64,000 bases of DNA from UBA695 sp042691655 (GCA_042691655.1 CP170506.1:806001-870000); one strand, 5' to 3'; shown: positions 35,802-45,092, counted from the stretch's first letter. Program-made: numbers and translations. The notes: a model not told the origin generated them from the sequence alone.

Positions 35802-36368
35802 CTAGAATCTTTTCCCTTCCGGACGATCAGACTCAATATGAGGCTGATCTTCGGGGACGGCGGATTCCGATGCGGTCGAGATATCCTCCGCATTAAATTC
35901 CTTGAGCACTCCCGTAGCGCGGTCGATGCCGCCGGAATCTTCCGTATGGACCGACACAAGGATTTTCCCCTCCTTGACTTTCGACTCGTAGCGGCGGGCT
36001 TCATACTCCGGAATGCCCATTCCGACCAATGCCCCGACAACCCCACCTAAAGCTGTGCCAACAGCGGCCCCGCTCAAGGCCGCCATGATCGGGCCCGCTG
36101 CGATAAACGGCCCGAGGCCGGGAATGGCCAGCGCCCCGATGCCAGCAAGCCAGCCCAGGACGCCTCCTGCGACAAAGCCAGTGGTGCCGCCCGTCGTCGT
36201 TCCCTCGGGGGCCTTGGTCTCGTGTTCAATGGCGAAGTCTTCGCTTCCCGCCGTGTCGGCGAAGAGCATCGAGATATCCTTGGGATAAAATCCCGAGGTC
36301 TTGAGGCGCTCCACCACGTTCTCGGCTTGCTGCCGGTTATTGAGAATTGCAAATACGGATTTTTTCAT
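35802..36368 (-). CDS. YflT/general-stress-like protein with glycine-zipper segment
   Basis: A 188-residue protein. Residues 1-60 (VFAILNNRQQAENVVERLKTSGFYPKDISML) resemble the YflT/GSP17M-type fold found in general stress proteins. The middle (about 70-135) is Gly/Ala-rich (GGTTGFVAGGVLGWLAGIGA ... GAAVGTALGGVVGALVG), like glycine-zipper membrane segments. The C-terminal part ends in a polar acidic tail. It heads a group of small stress-type genes; precise function unknown. Confidence 0.65.
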   Translation of the reverse strand: MKKSVFAILNNRQQAENVVERLKTSGFYPKDISMLFADTAGSEDFAIEHETKAPEGTTTGGTTGFVAGGVLGWLAGIGALAIPGLGPFIAAGPIMAALSGAAVGTALGGVVGALVGMGIPEYEARRYESKVKEGKILVSVHTEDSGGIDRATGVLKEFNAEDISTASESAVPEDQPHIESDRPEGKRF

Positions 36369-36380
36369 AATGGACTAATG

Positions 36381-36737
36381 CTATTTCTTAATTTCAAGGT
36401 GGTTGGCAACTTTCTCTTTCCCCGCCGCCTTCTCTGCGATGGAAGCGATCGCCGTTTTTTCCTGTTCCGAATGAACAGGACCACGGAGGGTCACTTTCCC
36501 GTCGATGGTAATCACCTTGATGTTCTTTGCCGTCATCGAGAGAGAGTCGTTTTTGACAATCTCGCGACGAATGTTCTTGGTTATTTCGCGATCCGCTTCC
36601 GATCCGCCCTGCTCTTCGGCAGTTAACTGTTCGGTAGCGTTTTTCTTCGTATTATCCGGCTTGGTCGGTTGTTGATTTTCTGCCTGCGCAAGCACAGACG
36701 AGGCAACAACCAGGAGGACGATTAGGATGTTTTTCAT
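36381..36737 (-). CDS. Periplasmic BON-domain protein
   Basis: 118 residues: a signal peptide (about 1-19, ending VLAQA), a polar linker, then one BON domain (ADREITKNIRREIVKNDSLS ... NIKVITIDGKVTLRGPV). BON domains bind membrane phospholipids and occur in OsmY-type osmotic-stress proteins. It lies 12 bp upstream of the YflT-like gene on the same strand, so both are likely co-transcribed. Confidence 0.8.
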   Translation of the reverse strand: MKNILIVLLVVASSVLAQAENQQPTKPDNTKKNATEQLTAEEQGGSEADREITKNIRREIVKNDSLSMTAKNIKVITIDGKVTLRGPVHSEQEKTAIASIAEKAAGKEKVANHLEIKK

Positions 36738-36824
36738 GACTTTAGTAAAACGAACCCCATAATTTCCTTGGCTGTCGCCTAATGACCGGGCCGCACGCTA
36801 AGCGAGATGCGAAGCACCTAGGAC

Positions 36825-37010
36825 ATGAACAAGCTCACCTTCAAAGGCCAATGGAATGAAGTCAAAGGGAAGCTCAAACAGAAGTATGGGAACCTAACCG
36901 ACGATGACCTCACCTATTCAGAGGGGGAAGATGAGGAGTTCCTGGGCCGGTTGCAGAAGAAACTGGGGAAAACCGCGGACGAGATCCGCAAAATCATTGC
37001 TAACTTATAG
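36825..37010 (+). CDS. CsbD-family stress protein
   Basis: A 61-residue acidic/basic helical protein with the family opening FKGQWNEVKGKLKQKYGNLTDDDL and the segment GRLQKKLGKTADEI. CsbD-like proteins are abundant under general stress, but their molecular role is unknown. It diverges from the BON gene and is followed 12 bp later by the DUF1328 gene. Confidence 0.85.
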   Translation: MNKLTFKGQWNEVKGKLKQKYGNLTDDDLTYSEGEDEEFLGRLQKKLGKTADEIRKIIANL

Positions 37011-37022
37011 AACTCTTTTCCT

Positions 37023-37187
37023 ATGTTACACTATGCCGTTGTATTCCTGATCATCGCGATCATCGCTGCCATATTTGGTTTCGGCGGTGTCGCCGGTACC
37101 GCCTCTTGGATTGCCCAGATTCTCTTCGTGGTGTTTCTGGTCCTGTTCATTATTTCCTTCATCACAGGGCGCAGGCCTAAGATCTAG
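37023..37187 (+). CDS. DUF1328-family small membrane protein
   Basis: ATG at 37023 to TAG at 37185-37187 encodes 54 residues: MLHYAVVFLIIAIIAAIFGF, then GGVAGTASWIAQILFVVFLV and a basic tail GRRPKI. Two membrane helices with the G-x-x-G-x-A-x-x-A spacing are typical of DUF1328 (YtjA-like) proteins, often found beside CsbD genes. It probably shares a transcript with the csbD-like gene. The leader ends TTTTCCT before ATG. Confidence 0.85.
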   Translation: MLHYAVVFLIIAIIAAIFGFGGVAGTASWIAQILFVVFLVLFIISFITGRRPKI

Positions 37188-37216
37188 GCATAGCGACGGC
37201 AGAAAAGGAATGCCTG

Positions 37217-38110
37217 CTAGGCCCCGGTCTTCAGCCGCAGGCGGAACGCTGAGGCGCTCTCGCCGAAATGGCTCCGAAAGCAGCGGGCAAAATGTTTCGG
37301 CTCCGGCCAGCCGACTTTCGTGCCGATTTCCCCGACGCTCAGTTCGGAGGCGAGCAGCAGCTGGGCTGCTTTGTGGGCGCGCTCCTGGGAGAGAAACTTC
37401 ATGGGCGGGCTGCCGGTGGCTTGGCGGAACAGGCGCACGAGGTAGCTAGGGTCGATGTGCAGCTCCCCCGCCAGCTCGGGGAGCGTCCAGGCGCGGGCGG
37501 GCTCGGCGCGCAGCAGCTCCGAGGCGCGGCGCACGGCGGAATGGACCGGGACCGGTTCGCGAGGGGTGGCGGGAGCGCCTTCGTGGGCCACGCAGTCGAT
37601 CAACCGGAGCAGGTCGGCCACCAGGGCTCCCTTTCGCAGCATGAGGCCCCGCACGTAGGTTTTTAACAAAATGGCGGCCAGTTTCCGCACCCCCGGGATC
37701 GCTTTTTCTGGAAGCCGCCATTCCAATCCATGGGAACCCCCTTTCCACGGGGCCGGGGCCATGAGCGGGCCCATCGCGGGGTCCTGGCAGACCCAGGCCA
37801 GCGGGCCGCTGAGCAGCTCCGGGGAGAAGAGGCAGTTATAGACCTCGAACTGGCGGCATTGGGTATAGGAGTGCCAGACGCCAGGGGGGATCATGAACAC
37901 CTGGCCCGCCTTGCAGAGAGCCTCCCCCGAGGTAGTCCGGTGCATCGCCTGCCCATGGACGATGATGGCCATTTCCAGCCATTCATGGTAATGGGCCCCG
38001 GTGTTAGGCTGCCGGGCCATGTGGTTCATGTAAAAGAATTTTTCGGGCGAAAAAATCCAGGGAGAGCCGTCGTTCTGGGGAGGTGTTTCAGGCACGGGAG
38101 GGGATTGCAT
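37217..38110 (-). CDS. AraC-family regulator with cupin sensor domain
   Basis: A 297-residue protein. The N-terminal half has a cupin pattern (NTGAHYHEWLEMAIIVHGQAM, VFMIPPGVWHSY) for sugar binding; the C-terminal half (about 190-297) has the two AraC helix-turn-helix motifs (TLPELAGELHIDPSYLVRLF and SVGEIGTKVGWPEPKHFARCF). It diverges from the GH78 rhamnosidase gene by 76 bp and most likely controls it, as RhaS/RhaR do for rhamnose genes. Confidence 0.85.
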   Translation of the reverse strand: MQSPPVPETPPQNDGSPWIFSPEKFFYMNHMARQPNTGAHYHEWLEMAIIVHGQAMHRTTSGEALCKAGQVFMIPPGVWHSYTQCRQFEVYNCLFSPELLSGPLAWVCQDPAMGPLMAPAPWKGGSHGLEWRLPEKAIPGVRKLAAILLKTYVRGLMLRKGALVADLLRLIDCVAHEGAPATPREPVPVHSAVRRASELLRAEPARAWTLPELAGELHIDPSYLVRLFRQATGSPPMKFLSQERAHKAAQLLLASELSVGEIGTKVGWPEPKHFARCFRSHFGESASAFRLRLKTGA

Positions 38111-38161
38111 GTCAAAAAATGGGAAATAGCAAGCGCACTTTTGGGTAACACCTTTTTTCCG

Positions 38162-38184
38162 GATGGGTTAAGTTAACGCCCATC
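38162..38184. promoter_or_regulatory. Inverted repeat just before the rhamnosidase start
   Basis: GATGGG-N11-CCCATC ends 2 bp before the ATG at 38187, with GTTAAC inside. It could be a regulator site or a leader hairpin that limits translation. Confidence 0.35.
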
Positions 38185-38186
38185 AT

Positions 38187-40865
38187 ATGAAGCCCGAAAA
38201 CCTTCGCTGCGAGACGCTCGACAACCCCCTAGGCCTGGATGTTTCCACCCCCCGTTTAAGCTGGATATTGCCCGCTTTGCCCAGGCGGGGCGTTCGGCAA
38301 AGCGCCTGGCGCGTGCTGGCCGCCTCGACTCCCGCCCGCCTCGCCGCCGACGAAGGCGACCTGTGGGACAGCGGTCGCGTCGAGGGGGATGGGGCGGTTT
38401 ACATTCCCTACGGCGGAGCGCCGCTGGCCTCGCGAACCGCGGTCCATTGGAAGGTCCAGGTATGGGACGAGGCCGGGAGCGCTTCAGAGTGGTCGGACCC
38501 CGCTTTTTGGGAAATGGGGCTGCTTTCGGATGCCGACTGGAACGCGCAGTGGATCGCCTCGCCGCTCGCGGGTGGTGCCCGATCGGTGCTTCCCTCGCCC
38601 TACCTGCGCCGGGAATTCACGCTGGAGCGCGAGGTCGCCTCGGCCCGGCTTTATGTCACCGCTCGCGGGTTGTACGAATTTTCGCTCAATGGCAAGCGGG
38701 TGGGGGAGGATCTCCTCACGCCCGGCGACACCGACTATTCAAAACGTATTCAGTATCAGGTTTACGATGTCAGCGGGCTGCTCCGACCGGGCGTCAACGC
38801 AGCCGGGGCGATTCTGGGCGATGGCTGGTATTGCGGCTACCTCGGCTGGCGCGACCGGCAGTATTACGGAGAGCGCCCCTCGCTTTTGGCGCAGCTCGAA
38901 ATCACGTTCGCCGACGGTTCCCGGGCGAGCGTTTCCAGCGACGGTACTTGGAAAACCACGTTCGGGCCGATCCTCGAATCCGATTTTCTCCAGGGCGAGA
39001 TCTACGATGCCCGCCGCGAGATGCCGGGCTGGGATGAGGTCGGATTTGACGACCGTTCCTGGTGGAGCGCGATGCTGCTGGCCGACGAGGGCGCGAAGCG
39101 CGTCGGGATGCGGGGGCCGACGGTGCGCCGCGTGAAAGAACTCGTTCCCGTGGCGCTGACCCGCACGGACACTTCGCTGCCGATCTTTGACCTGGGCCAG
39201 AACATGGTCGGCCGGGTGCGCCTGAAAGTCATGGCCCCGGCGGGGAAAACGCTCCGGATTCGCTTCGGGGAAACGCTGGAGCGCGACGGCACGCTCTACA
39301 CGGCGAACCTCCGTTCGGCCCGTGCTACGGAGTATTACACATGCAAGGGCGGCGGGGAGGAAACGTGGGAGCCGCGCTTCACCTTCCACGGGTTCCGCTA
39401 CGTCGAAGTCCAGGGCCTCCCGGGCAAGGCGGAGCCGGGCATGGTGACGGGCATCGTGCTCCATTCGGACATCCGGCCCACGGGCGTTTTCGAATGCTCG
39501 GACCCGTTGGTTAGCCAGCTTCAGAAGAATATCCAGTGGGGGCAGCGCGGCAATTTCGTCGATATCCCCACCGACTGCCCGCAGCGCGACGAACGCCTCG
39601 GGTGGATGGGCGACGCGCAGGTGTTCATCCGCACGGCCTCGTTCAACTTCGACGTGGCCGGGTTTTTCAGCAAATGGATGAATGACGTTTCGGATGCGCA
39701 GGGGCCCGATGGCGATCTCCCTGCGGTGGCTCCCGACATTCTGCGCGAGTTCGGCGAACCCAAGGCGAGGGCGGGTGGCCCGGCATGGGCCGAGGCGGGC
39801 ATCATCTGTCCCTGGACGGTTTATCTCTGCTATGGCGACTCTGGGATTTTGGCCGAGCATTACGAGATGATGCAGCGCTTTCTGGAGTCGCTCAAGGCTT
39901 CGGCGAAGGATTACATCCGCTGCCTGCCAGGGTGCGGTTACTGGGAGGGCTTCGGCGACTGGCTGGCGCTGGATGGATCGAAAGGGGAACGGGGCGGCAC
40001 GCCTCTTGATTTGATCGGAACGGCTTTCTTCGCTCACTCGGCGCGGCTGATGAACCGCATCGCCACGGTGCTCGGCAAGGAGGCGGATGCGGCGGAGTAC
40101 GAGGCGCTTTTCCAGGCGATCCGCACGGCGTATCAGGCCCGCTACATTACCCCAGAGGGGATCGTCGCCAGCGGAACGCAGACCGCCCTGGTATTGACGC
40201 TTCATTTCGACCTCGCGCCGGAGGCTCTTCGCCCGGCGATGGTCGGCGAACTGGTTCGCAAGATCGAGGCCAACGGCGATCGCTTAAGCACGGGCTTTGT
40301 CGGCACCTCGTATCTGCCGCTCGTGCTGACGAAGGGGGGCCGCGCGGATGTGGCCTTCCGCCTCCTGCATCAAAAGAAATGGCCGTCGTGGCTTTACGCC
40401 GTGACGCAGGGCGGGACGACGATTTGGGAACGCTGGAACGGCTGGACGGAAGAAAACGGCTTCGAGACGGTCGCGATGAATTCGTTCAACCACTATGCCT
40501 ACGGGGCGATCGGCGAATGGCTCTACGCATCGGTGGCCGGGCTGGAGCTCGACCCGTCGCGGCCCGGGTATAAGCATGTGATCGTGAAGCCGCTACCCGG
40601 CGGTGAATTGACCTGGGCCGCCGCCTCGTTGCACACGCCGCACGGGCTCCTGGCCAACCGCTGGGAACTCAAAGACGGGAAGTTCGACATGACGCTCACC
40701 GTCCCGTCCAACACGACTGCCACGGTGTGCCTTCCGGCCGCCGAGGGCCGGACCGTTATGGAAAGCGGTCAGCTCGCCCGGGAAGCCGTGCGGTACGTCG
40801 GGCGCGAAGCGGGGGCGGAAATCTTCGAGGTCGGCTCGGGCACCTACCACTTTGAGGTTTGCTAA
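38187..40865 (+). CDS. GH78 alpha-L-rhamnosidase
   Basis: 892 residues with the full GH78 plan: N-terminal beta-sandwich domains (about 1-330, opening LRCETLDNPLGLDVSTPRLSWIL), an (alpha/alpha)6 catalytic barrel (about 430-780) and a C-terminal beta domain. The family signature DCPQRDERLGW begins at D462 and includes the D467-E468 pair; GFGDW and TTIWERWNGW follow. It removes terminal alpha-L-rhamnose from glycosides or pectin side chains. No signal peptide, so it may act on imported substrates. Its stop overlaps that of the convergent membrane-protein gene. Confidence 0.9.
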   Translation: MKPENLRCETLDNPLGLDVSTPRLSWILPALPRRGVRQSAWRVLAASTPARLAADEGDLWDSGRVEGDGAVYIPYGGAPLASRTAVHWKVQVWDEAGSASEWSDPAFWEMGLLSDADWNAQWIASPLAGGARSVLPSPYLRREFTLEREVASARLYVTARGLYEFSLNGKRVGEDLLTPGDTDYSKRIQYQVYDVSGLLRPGVNAAGAILGDGWYCGYLGWRDRQYYGERPSLLAQLEITFADGSRASVSSDGTWKTTFGPILESDFLQGEIYDARREMPGWDEVGFDDRSWWSAMLLADEGAKRVGMRGPTVRRVKELVPVALTRTDTSLPIFDLGQNMVGRVRLKVMAPAGKTLRIRFGETLERDGTLYTANLRSARATEYYTCKGGGEETWEPRFTFHGFRYVEVQGLPGKAEPGMVTGIVLHSDIRPTGVFECSDPLVSQLQKNIQWGQRGNFVDIPTDCPQRDERLGWMGDAQVFIRTASFNFDVAGFFSKWMNDVSDAQGPDGDLPAVAPDILREFGEPKARAGGPAWAEAGIICPWTVYLCYGDSGILAEHYEMMQRFLESLKASAKDYIRCLPGCGYWEGFGDWLALDGSKGERGGTPLDLIGTAFFAHSARLMNRIATVLGKEADAAEYEALFQAIRTAYQARYITPEGIVASGTQTALVLTLHFDLAPEALRPAMVGELVRKIEANGDRLSTGFVGTSYLPLVLTKGGRADVAFRLLHQKKWPSWLYAVTQGGTTIWERWNGWTEENGFETVAMNSFNHYAYGAIGEWLYASVAGLELDPSRPGYKHVIVKPLPGGELTWAAASLHTPHGLLANRWELKDGKFDMTLTVPSNTTATVCLPAAEGRTVMESGQLAREAVRYVGREAGAEIFEVGSGTYHFEVC

Positions 40866-41392
40866 GTTTCCGACGCGGGCGGGTTCAGGACGTTCCGCGC
40901 CTGGGCCAGAAACCCCAGGACGAAGATTGTGAGCCCGATGGCCCACTCTATCGAAGGCGCGAGGACCACTGCGTCGCAGACTAGCATCGCGCCAGTCGCG
41001 GCGGTGAGCCAGATGATCGCCCAGTCAAAGAGCACTGTGGCGAGCGCTGCTGCGATGAGGGCCCCCACGATCACCGCGCCCCAGAAAACCGGATCGGGCC
41101 ACCCGAGCGCCAGGATGAGGCGACCCGCCAGCGCGCCTCCTGCCGCGGCCCCCGCGAGGGCTACGGCCACGCGCTGGAACAGGATGGCGAGGATCGCGCC
41201 GAGAATCCCCATGAAGAGACCGCTGCCCAGGATGACCCACTGCGGATGGGCATGAATGAGGATCGGCGCGAGCTGCACTCCCGCATAAAAGCCGACCGTC
41301 GCCACGAAAATCCAGAAGAGCCGCCGCCCGAAAAAGGCCAGCAGCAGCCCGACGAGAATGGAAAGGCCTGTGGCGAGCGGTGCGGTGATCAT
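40862..41392 (-). CDS. DUF4203-like polytopic membrane protein
   Basis: From the ATG at 41392 the protein has 176 residues and about seven closely spaced hydrophobic helices (ATGLSILVGLLLAFFGRRLF, GFYAGVQLAPIL, GAAAGGALAGRLILALG, and so on). A longer frame from 41452 would overlap the exchanger gene. Helix pattern resembles DUF4203/TMEM198-type proteins. Function unknown; it probably shares a transcript with the exchanger gene 50 bp upstream. Its TAG overlaps the rhamnosidase TAA on the opposite strand. Confidence 0.65.
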   Translation of the reverse strand: MITAPLATGLSILVGLLLAFFGRRLFWIFVATVGFYAGVQLAPILIHAHPQWVILGSGLFMGILGAILAILFQRVAVALAGAAAGGALAGRLILALGWPDPVFWGAVIVGALIAAALATVLFDWAIIWLTAATGAMLVCDAVVLAPSIEWAIGLTIFVLGFLAQARNVLNPPASET

Positions 41393-41441
41393 GCGGAAAA
41401 AAGAGAGCCCTGCGATGGGAATCGCGCGGGTGGGTCTCCCT

Positions 41442-42698
41442 TTACGCCGCAATTTTTTCCGGGTGCTTCGGCGCGGGCGGCGGCGTCAGGCGGTAGCCCT
41501 CGGCCAGGCGAATAAAGCGGCTCGGGTGATACGCGAAAAATGGCGCGCTGGCCGCGAAGTAGAGCGTCGAGAAGACCGGGTGAATCTGCTCCGGCTTGAG
41601 GCCAAAAAAGAGCGCGGGATTGGCGGTAACGAGCTCCGGCAGGATAAATTGCCCCACGAAAAGCCCAAAGAGCAGGATCGCGCCGCCGATGGTCAGCCGC
41701 AGCGAGGCCAGCAGCGCCACGGCCAGGAACGACTGCGCGGCGGTGAGCAGCACCTCGTGCATTTGCAGCGAACCCATCGGGAGCGGATGCTCCAGAGTGC
41801 CGTGCGAGACGGCGAAAACCGCCGGGATCATCCCCACCAGCAGCGTCCACTGGTTGAGCTTCGCCGAGAGCAGGCTCCCGAGCGCCATGCCCGCCTGCCC
41901 CCGCCATGCGAAGACCAGGGCGACGATGAATTCCGGCGCTTCCGAGGCGATGGGGGCGAGCCATTGCACCAGGATGAACTGGTTGATCCCGAAATGCGTG
42001 CCGGTGCCGATGAGCCCCTCGCAAAACGGCCCCGCGTTGAGCAGAATCACCCCGCCCGCGAAGAGGAAAAGCGCCAGCGTGGCCAGGCGTCGCCGGGCTT
42101 TGGGCAGCGCGACGAGCACTTCGGCCGGGCCCTCCGCCTCCAGTTCGCCGCAGGGCCGCGTGCTCGCCACCACGATATACCAGGCGTAGATGCCCAGCAG
42201 CACCAGGCCGTCGTACCATTCCAGCGTTCCCTTGAAGGGGATCACCAGCGCGTAGATCGTCGAGATCCCCAGGAAAAACAGCTCCGTGCGCCGCTCCCGC
42301 TCGATCCTCACCGGCTTGCGAAAGCGCACCCAGCAGATCAGCGCGATCAGCCCCCAGGCCACGCCAATTAAGAGCCGGTTGGCCCCGGTCATGTTGGCGA
42401 TGGCGTAGTGGGCGTAGCCGCTATCGGGGTTTTTCCCGGCCATCCAGGTGAAGTACATGTCCACCGAGTACTCCGGCAGCACGGCGATGAGCGCCACCAC
42501 GGCCAGGGCGAGCGCCTGGGAGATATCGGCCTGCGCGGCGTCGCACGCCCAGAGCAAAAGAAACGAGGCCCCGAGAATGGCCGCCCCGGCCATCAACGCC
42601 ACCAGCGGGGAGCCCCAGGGCACGCCGCTCAGGCGCAAGGCGATGCCCGGCAGAGTCATCAAGACGGCGAAAAGAATCGGGAGCAATTTTCTATTCAT
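41442..42698 (-). CDS. Sodium/calcium exchanger family membrane protein
   Basis: ATG 42698 gives 418 residues. Two alpha-repeat-like segments with opposite orientation carry acidic motifs: ALAVVALIAVLPEYSVDMYF near the start of the first half and SEAPEFIVALVFAWRGQAGM in the second, followed by GSLLSAKLNQWTLLVG. The P-E-x-x-V/P-E-F pattern is that of cation/Ca2+ exchanger membrane regions. A His/Glu-poor hydrophilic loop links the halves. Likely a Na+(H+)/Ca2+ antiporter of the inner membrane. Confidence 0.75.
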   Translation of the reverse strand: MNRKLLPILFAVLMTLPGIALRLSGVPWGSPLVALMAGAAILGASFLLLWACDAAQADISQALALAVVALIAVLPEYSVDMYFTWMAGKNPDSGYAHYAIANMTGANRLLIGVAWGLIALICWVRFRKPVRIERERRTELFFLGISTIYALVIPFKGTLEWYDGLVLLGIYAWYIVVASTRPCGELEAEGPAEVLVALPKARRRLATLALFLFAGGVILLNAGPFCEGLIGTGTHFGINQFILVQWLAPIASEAPEFIVALVFAWRGQAGMALGSLLSAKLNQWTLLVGMIPAVFAVSHGTLEHPLPMGSLQMHEVLLTAAQSFLAVALLASLRLTIGGAILLFGLFVGQFILPELVTANPALFFGLKPEQIHPVFSTLYFAASAPFFAYHPSRFIRLAEGYRLTPPPAPKHPEKIAA

Positions 42699-42788
42699 GA
42701 CGAAAGGGGAAAAATTATCCCGGATCGGCTTTTCCCAGGCAAGGAAATGCAAATTAGGGTGTGAAATGGCCAAACCAAAGCCACTTGG

Positions 42789-43682
42789 CTATTTTTCCAG
42801 CGCCGCTTTTTTCGCGCAGGCAAGAAAACGCTGCCCCGCCGGGGAGAGCCCGCTCTCCGGCCACACCGCGGCGATTACCAGCGGCTTCGGCTCGGGCGAG
42901 ATGCGCAGCAGCTGGAGGCGTGCCCCCACGACGCACGCGAGCGATTCCGTTACCAACGCCACGCCGCTGCCCGCCTCCACCGCCGCGATGAGGCTCGCCA
43001 CGCTGTCGTGCTCCTCGCCAATGTGCGGCGTCACCTTCGCCGGGGAAAAGGTGTCGTTGATCACGTCGCCGTAGTCGGGGTATTCCGTAGGATTGAAGGA
43101 TAACAGCTCGAATTTCGCCGCTTCGGCCAGGGTTACGCTTTTCTTTTCGGAAAGCGGATGCCGGGGCGCTACCGCCAGGCGGATCGGCTGCCGCGAAAGG
43201 TCCTGCGACTGAAGCCCGCGCAGGATGGCGGCGTGGGCATGCACCATGATGGCCATATCCAGGTGGCCTTCGCGCAGACCAACCAGCATCTCCTCCGTGG
43301 AGAGATCGTGCAGCTTTACCTTCAGGTTAGGCAGCTCGTCCTGAAAGGCCCGCAGCGCCTTTGGCAATATCCGCACCGTGGGCGACATGGCGTAGCCGAC
43401 GTGAATCTCCCCGGCCGCGCCCTCCGCCGCGGTGCGCGCCTTTGCGACGGCCTCCTCCACCCGTTCGATGACCGCCTGGGCCTCGACAAGAAAGACCCGC
43501 CCCGCTTCGGTGAGCTTCACGGATTTTGCGCTCCGCTCCAGCAGCGGGAAGCCGAGCTCGTCCTCCAGGTCGCGAACTTGTCGGCTCAGCGCCGGTTGGG
43601 AGACGTGCAGGTTCAAAGCGGCCCGAGAGACGTTTTCCTCTTCGGCGACGGCGATGAAGTAGCGAAGGTGGCGCAGTTCCAT
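42789..43682 (-). CDS. LysR-family regulator divergent from the pirin operon
   Basis: ATG 43682 gives 297 residues; the N-terminal helix-turn-helix reads MELRHLRYFIAVAEEENVSR / AALNLHVSQPALSRQVRDLE, followed by the LysR effector domain. A GGGGGG tract lies a few bases upstream of the ATG. It is transcribed away from pirin-wrbA-doxX-VOC with 87 bp between starts, so it probably controls those redox/electrophile-stress genes. Confidence 0.87.
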   Translation of the reverse strand: MELRHLRYFIAVAEEENVSRAALNLHVSQPALSRQVRDLEDELGFPLLERSAKSVKLTEAGRVFLVEAQAVIERVEEAVAKARTAAEGAAGEIHVGYAMSPTVRILPKALRAFQDELPNLKVKLHDLSTEEMLVGLREGHLDMAIMVHAHAAILRGLQSQDLSRQPIRLAVAPRHPLSEKKSVTLAEAAKFELLSFNPTEYPDYGDVINDTFSPAKVTPHIGEEHDSVASLIAAVEAGSGVALVTESLACVVGARLQLLRISPEPKPLVIAAVWPESGLSPAGQRFLACAKKAALEK

Positions 43683-43692
43683 ATTGCCCCCC

Positions 43693-43715
43693 AAGTATGC
43701 ACGAAAGTTATGCTT
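43693..43715. promoter_or_regulatory. Candidate LysR binding site
   Basis: The imperfect dyad AAGTATGC-N7-TTATGCTT (arms AAGyAT/ATGCTT) lies between the divergent LysR and pirin starts, a usual place for a LysR box. Confidence 0.35.
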
Positions 43716-43769
43716 AGGCAAGAAACACGGTCTTTCACAGACTGGGGGTAAACGTGGCATGGTTCGAAC

Positions 43770-44459
43770 ATGATCATTCGGAAAGCAAAAGAACGCGGGC
43801 AGTCGAGCCTCGGTTGGCTGGACTCCTATCACACCTTCAGCTTTGCGGATTACTACGATCCCCGCTGGAGGGGGTTCCGGAGCCTGCGGGTCATCAACGA
43901 TGACTTGGTGATGCCAGGAAAAGGTTTTGGTACCCATCCGCACCAGGACATGGAAATTGTGACCTACGTATTAAGCGGCCTGCTGGAGCATAAGGACTCC
44001 ATGGACAACGGGCGGGTCATCCGGGCGGGGGAAGTCCAGTACATGAGCGCCGGAAGCGGCGTGCGGCACAGTGAATGGAACCCGTCGGAGGACGAGGCCA
44101 CGCACTTCCTGCAAATCTGGATCGAACCGGAGGAGCGGGGGCTCGACCCGGAGTACGCCGACTGGCGTCCCGCCGATTCCGAGGCCGCCAAGCTGCTCCT
44201 GGTTTCGCGCGATGGCCGGGCTGGATCGCTTAAAATCCGGCAGGACGCCGACGTCTACCGCATCCGGCTTGCCCCCGGCCAGGCCGTGACGCACGAACTC
44301 AAAGCCGGGCGCGGTGCGTGGGTGCAGATCGCCACCGGCGAGGCCCGCCTCAACGGTGCCGCGCTGGCCACGGGCGACGGAGCCAGCACCGAGCAGCCCG
44401 GCGAACTGCTCCTCAAGGCGGCCCACCGGACCGAAGCCATCCTCTTTGATTTAAAATAA
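43770..44459 (+). CDS. Pirin-family bicupin protein
   Basis: 229 residues with the pirin N-terminal cupin: LGWLDSYHTFSFADYYDPRW, the metal-binding FGTHPHQDMEIVTYVLSG (two His) and the second motif GSGVRHSEWNPS with His. Related bacterial pirins (YhhW type) have quercetin dioxygenase activity or act as redox sensors. It begins a four-gene unit with WrbA, DoxX and a VOC protein. Confidence 0.88.
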   Translation: MIIRKAKERGQSSLGWLDSYHTFSFADYYDPRWRGFRSLRVINDDLVMPGKGFGTHPHQDMEIVTYVLSGLLEHKDSMDNGRVIRAGEVQYMSAGSGVRHSEWNPSEDEATHFLQIWIEPEERGLDPEYADWRPADSEAAKLLLVSRDGRAGSLKIRQDADVYRIRLAPGQAVTHELKAGRGAWVQIATGEARLNGAALATGDGASTEQPGELLLKAAHRTEAILFDLK

Positions 44460-44492
44460 CACCAACCTAAGAAATCGATAACCACCTAACCT

Positions 44493-45092
44493 ATGAGCAA
44501 AATCCTCGTTCTCTATTATTCCAGCTACGGCCACGTAGAAACCCTCGCCCATGCCGTCGCGGAAGGCGCGCGTTCGGTGGAGGGCTCGCAAGTCACCCTC
44601 AAACGCGTGCCGGAGACGATCTCCCCGGAGGTTGCCAAACAGATCGGCATCAAGCTCGATCAGCCCGCTCCGGTCGCCACGCCGCAGGAGCTCGCCGAAT
44701 ATGATGCGATCATTTTCGGTAGCCCGACCCGCTTTGGCAACATGACGGCGCAAATGCGCAATTTCCTCGACCAGACCGGCGGCCTTTGGGCCAAGGGAGC
44801 GCTCATCGGCAAGGTGGGCAGCGTTTTTACCAGCACCGGCACCGGCGGCGGCAACGAAAGCACCATCATTAGCTTCGTTACCACGCTGATCCATCAAGGG
44901 ATGGTCTACGTTGGCCTGCCATACTCCTGCCCCGAGCTGTCGGATACGAGCGAAGTCAAAGGCGGTTCGCCCTGGGGCGCGGCCACCATCGCCGGTCCCG
45001 ACGGTTCCCGCCACCCGAGCGAAAAGGAGCTGGCGCAAGCCCGCTTCCAAGGCAGCCACGTGGCCTCCATCGCGGCGAAACTAACCAAGTAA
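44493..45092 (+). CDS. wrbA: NAD(P)H:quinone oxidoreductase, WrbA type
   Basis: A flavodoxin-fold protein of 199 residues: VLYYSSYGHVETLAHAVAEG (FMN phosphate loop), FGSPTRFGNMTAQMRNFLDQTGGLW and STGTGGGNESTI are WrbA signatures. It reduces quinones by two electrons with FMN and so avoids semiquinone radicals. Follows the pirin gene by 33 bp; the leader ends CACCTAACCT. Confidence 0.92.
   Translation: MSKILVLYYSSYGHVETLAHAVAEGARSVEGSQVTLKRVPETISPEVAKQIGIKLDQPAPVATPQELAEYDAIIFGSPTRFGNMTAQMRNFLDQTGGLWAKGALIGKVGSVFTSTGTGGGNESTIISFVTTLIHQGMVYVGLPYSCPELSDTSEVKGGSPWGAATIAGPDGSRHPSEKELAQARFQGSHVASIAAKLTK

Noticed and set aside
41358..42371. 337-codon plus-strand frame opposite the exchanger gene
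   Set aside because: Arg/Gln/Glu-rich shadow of a polytopic membrane protein gene.
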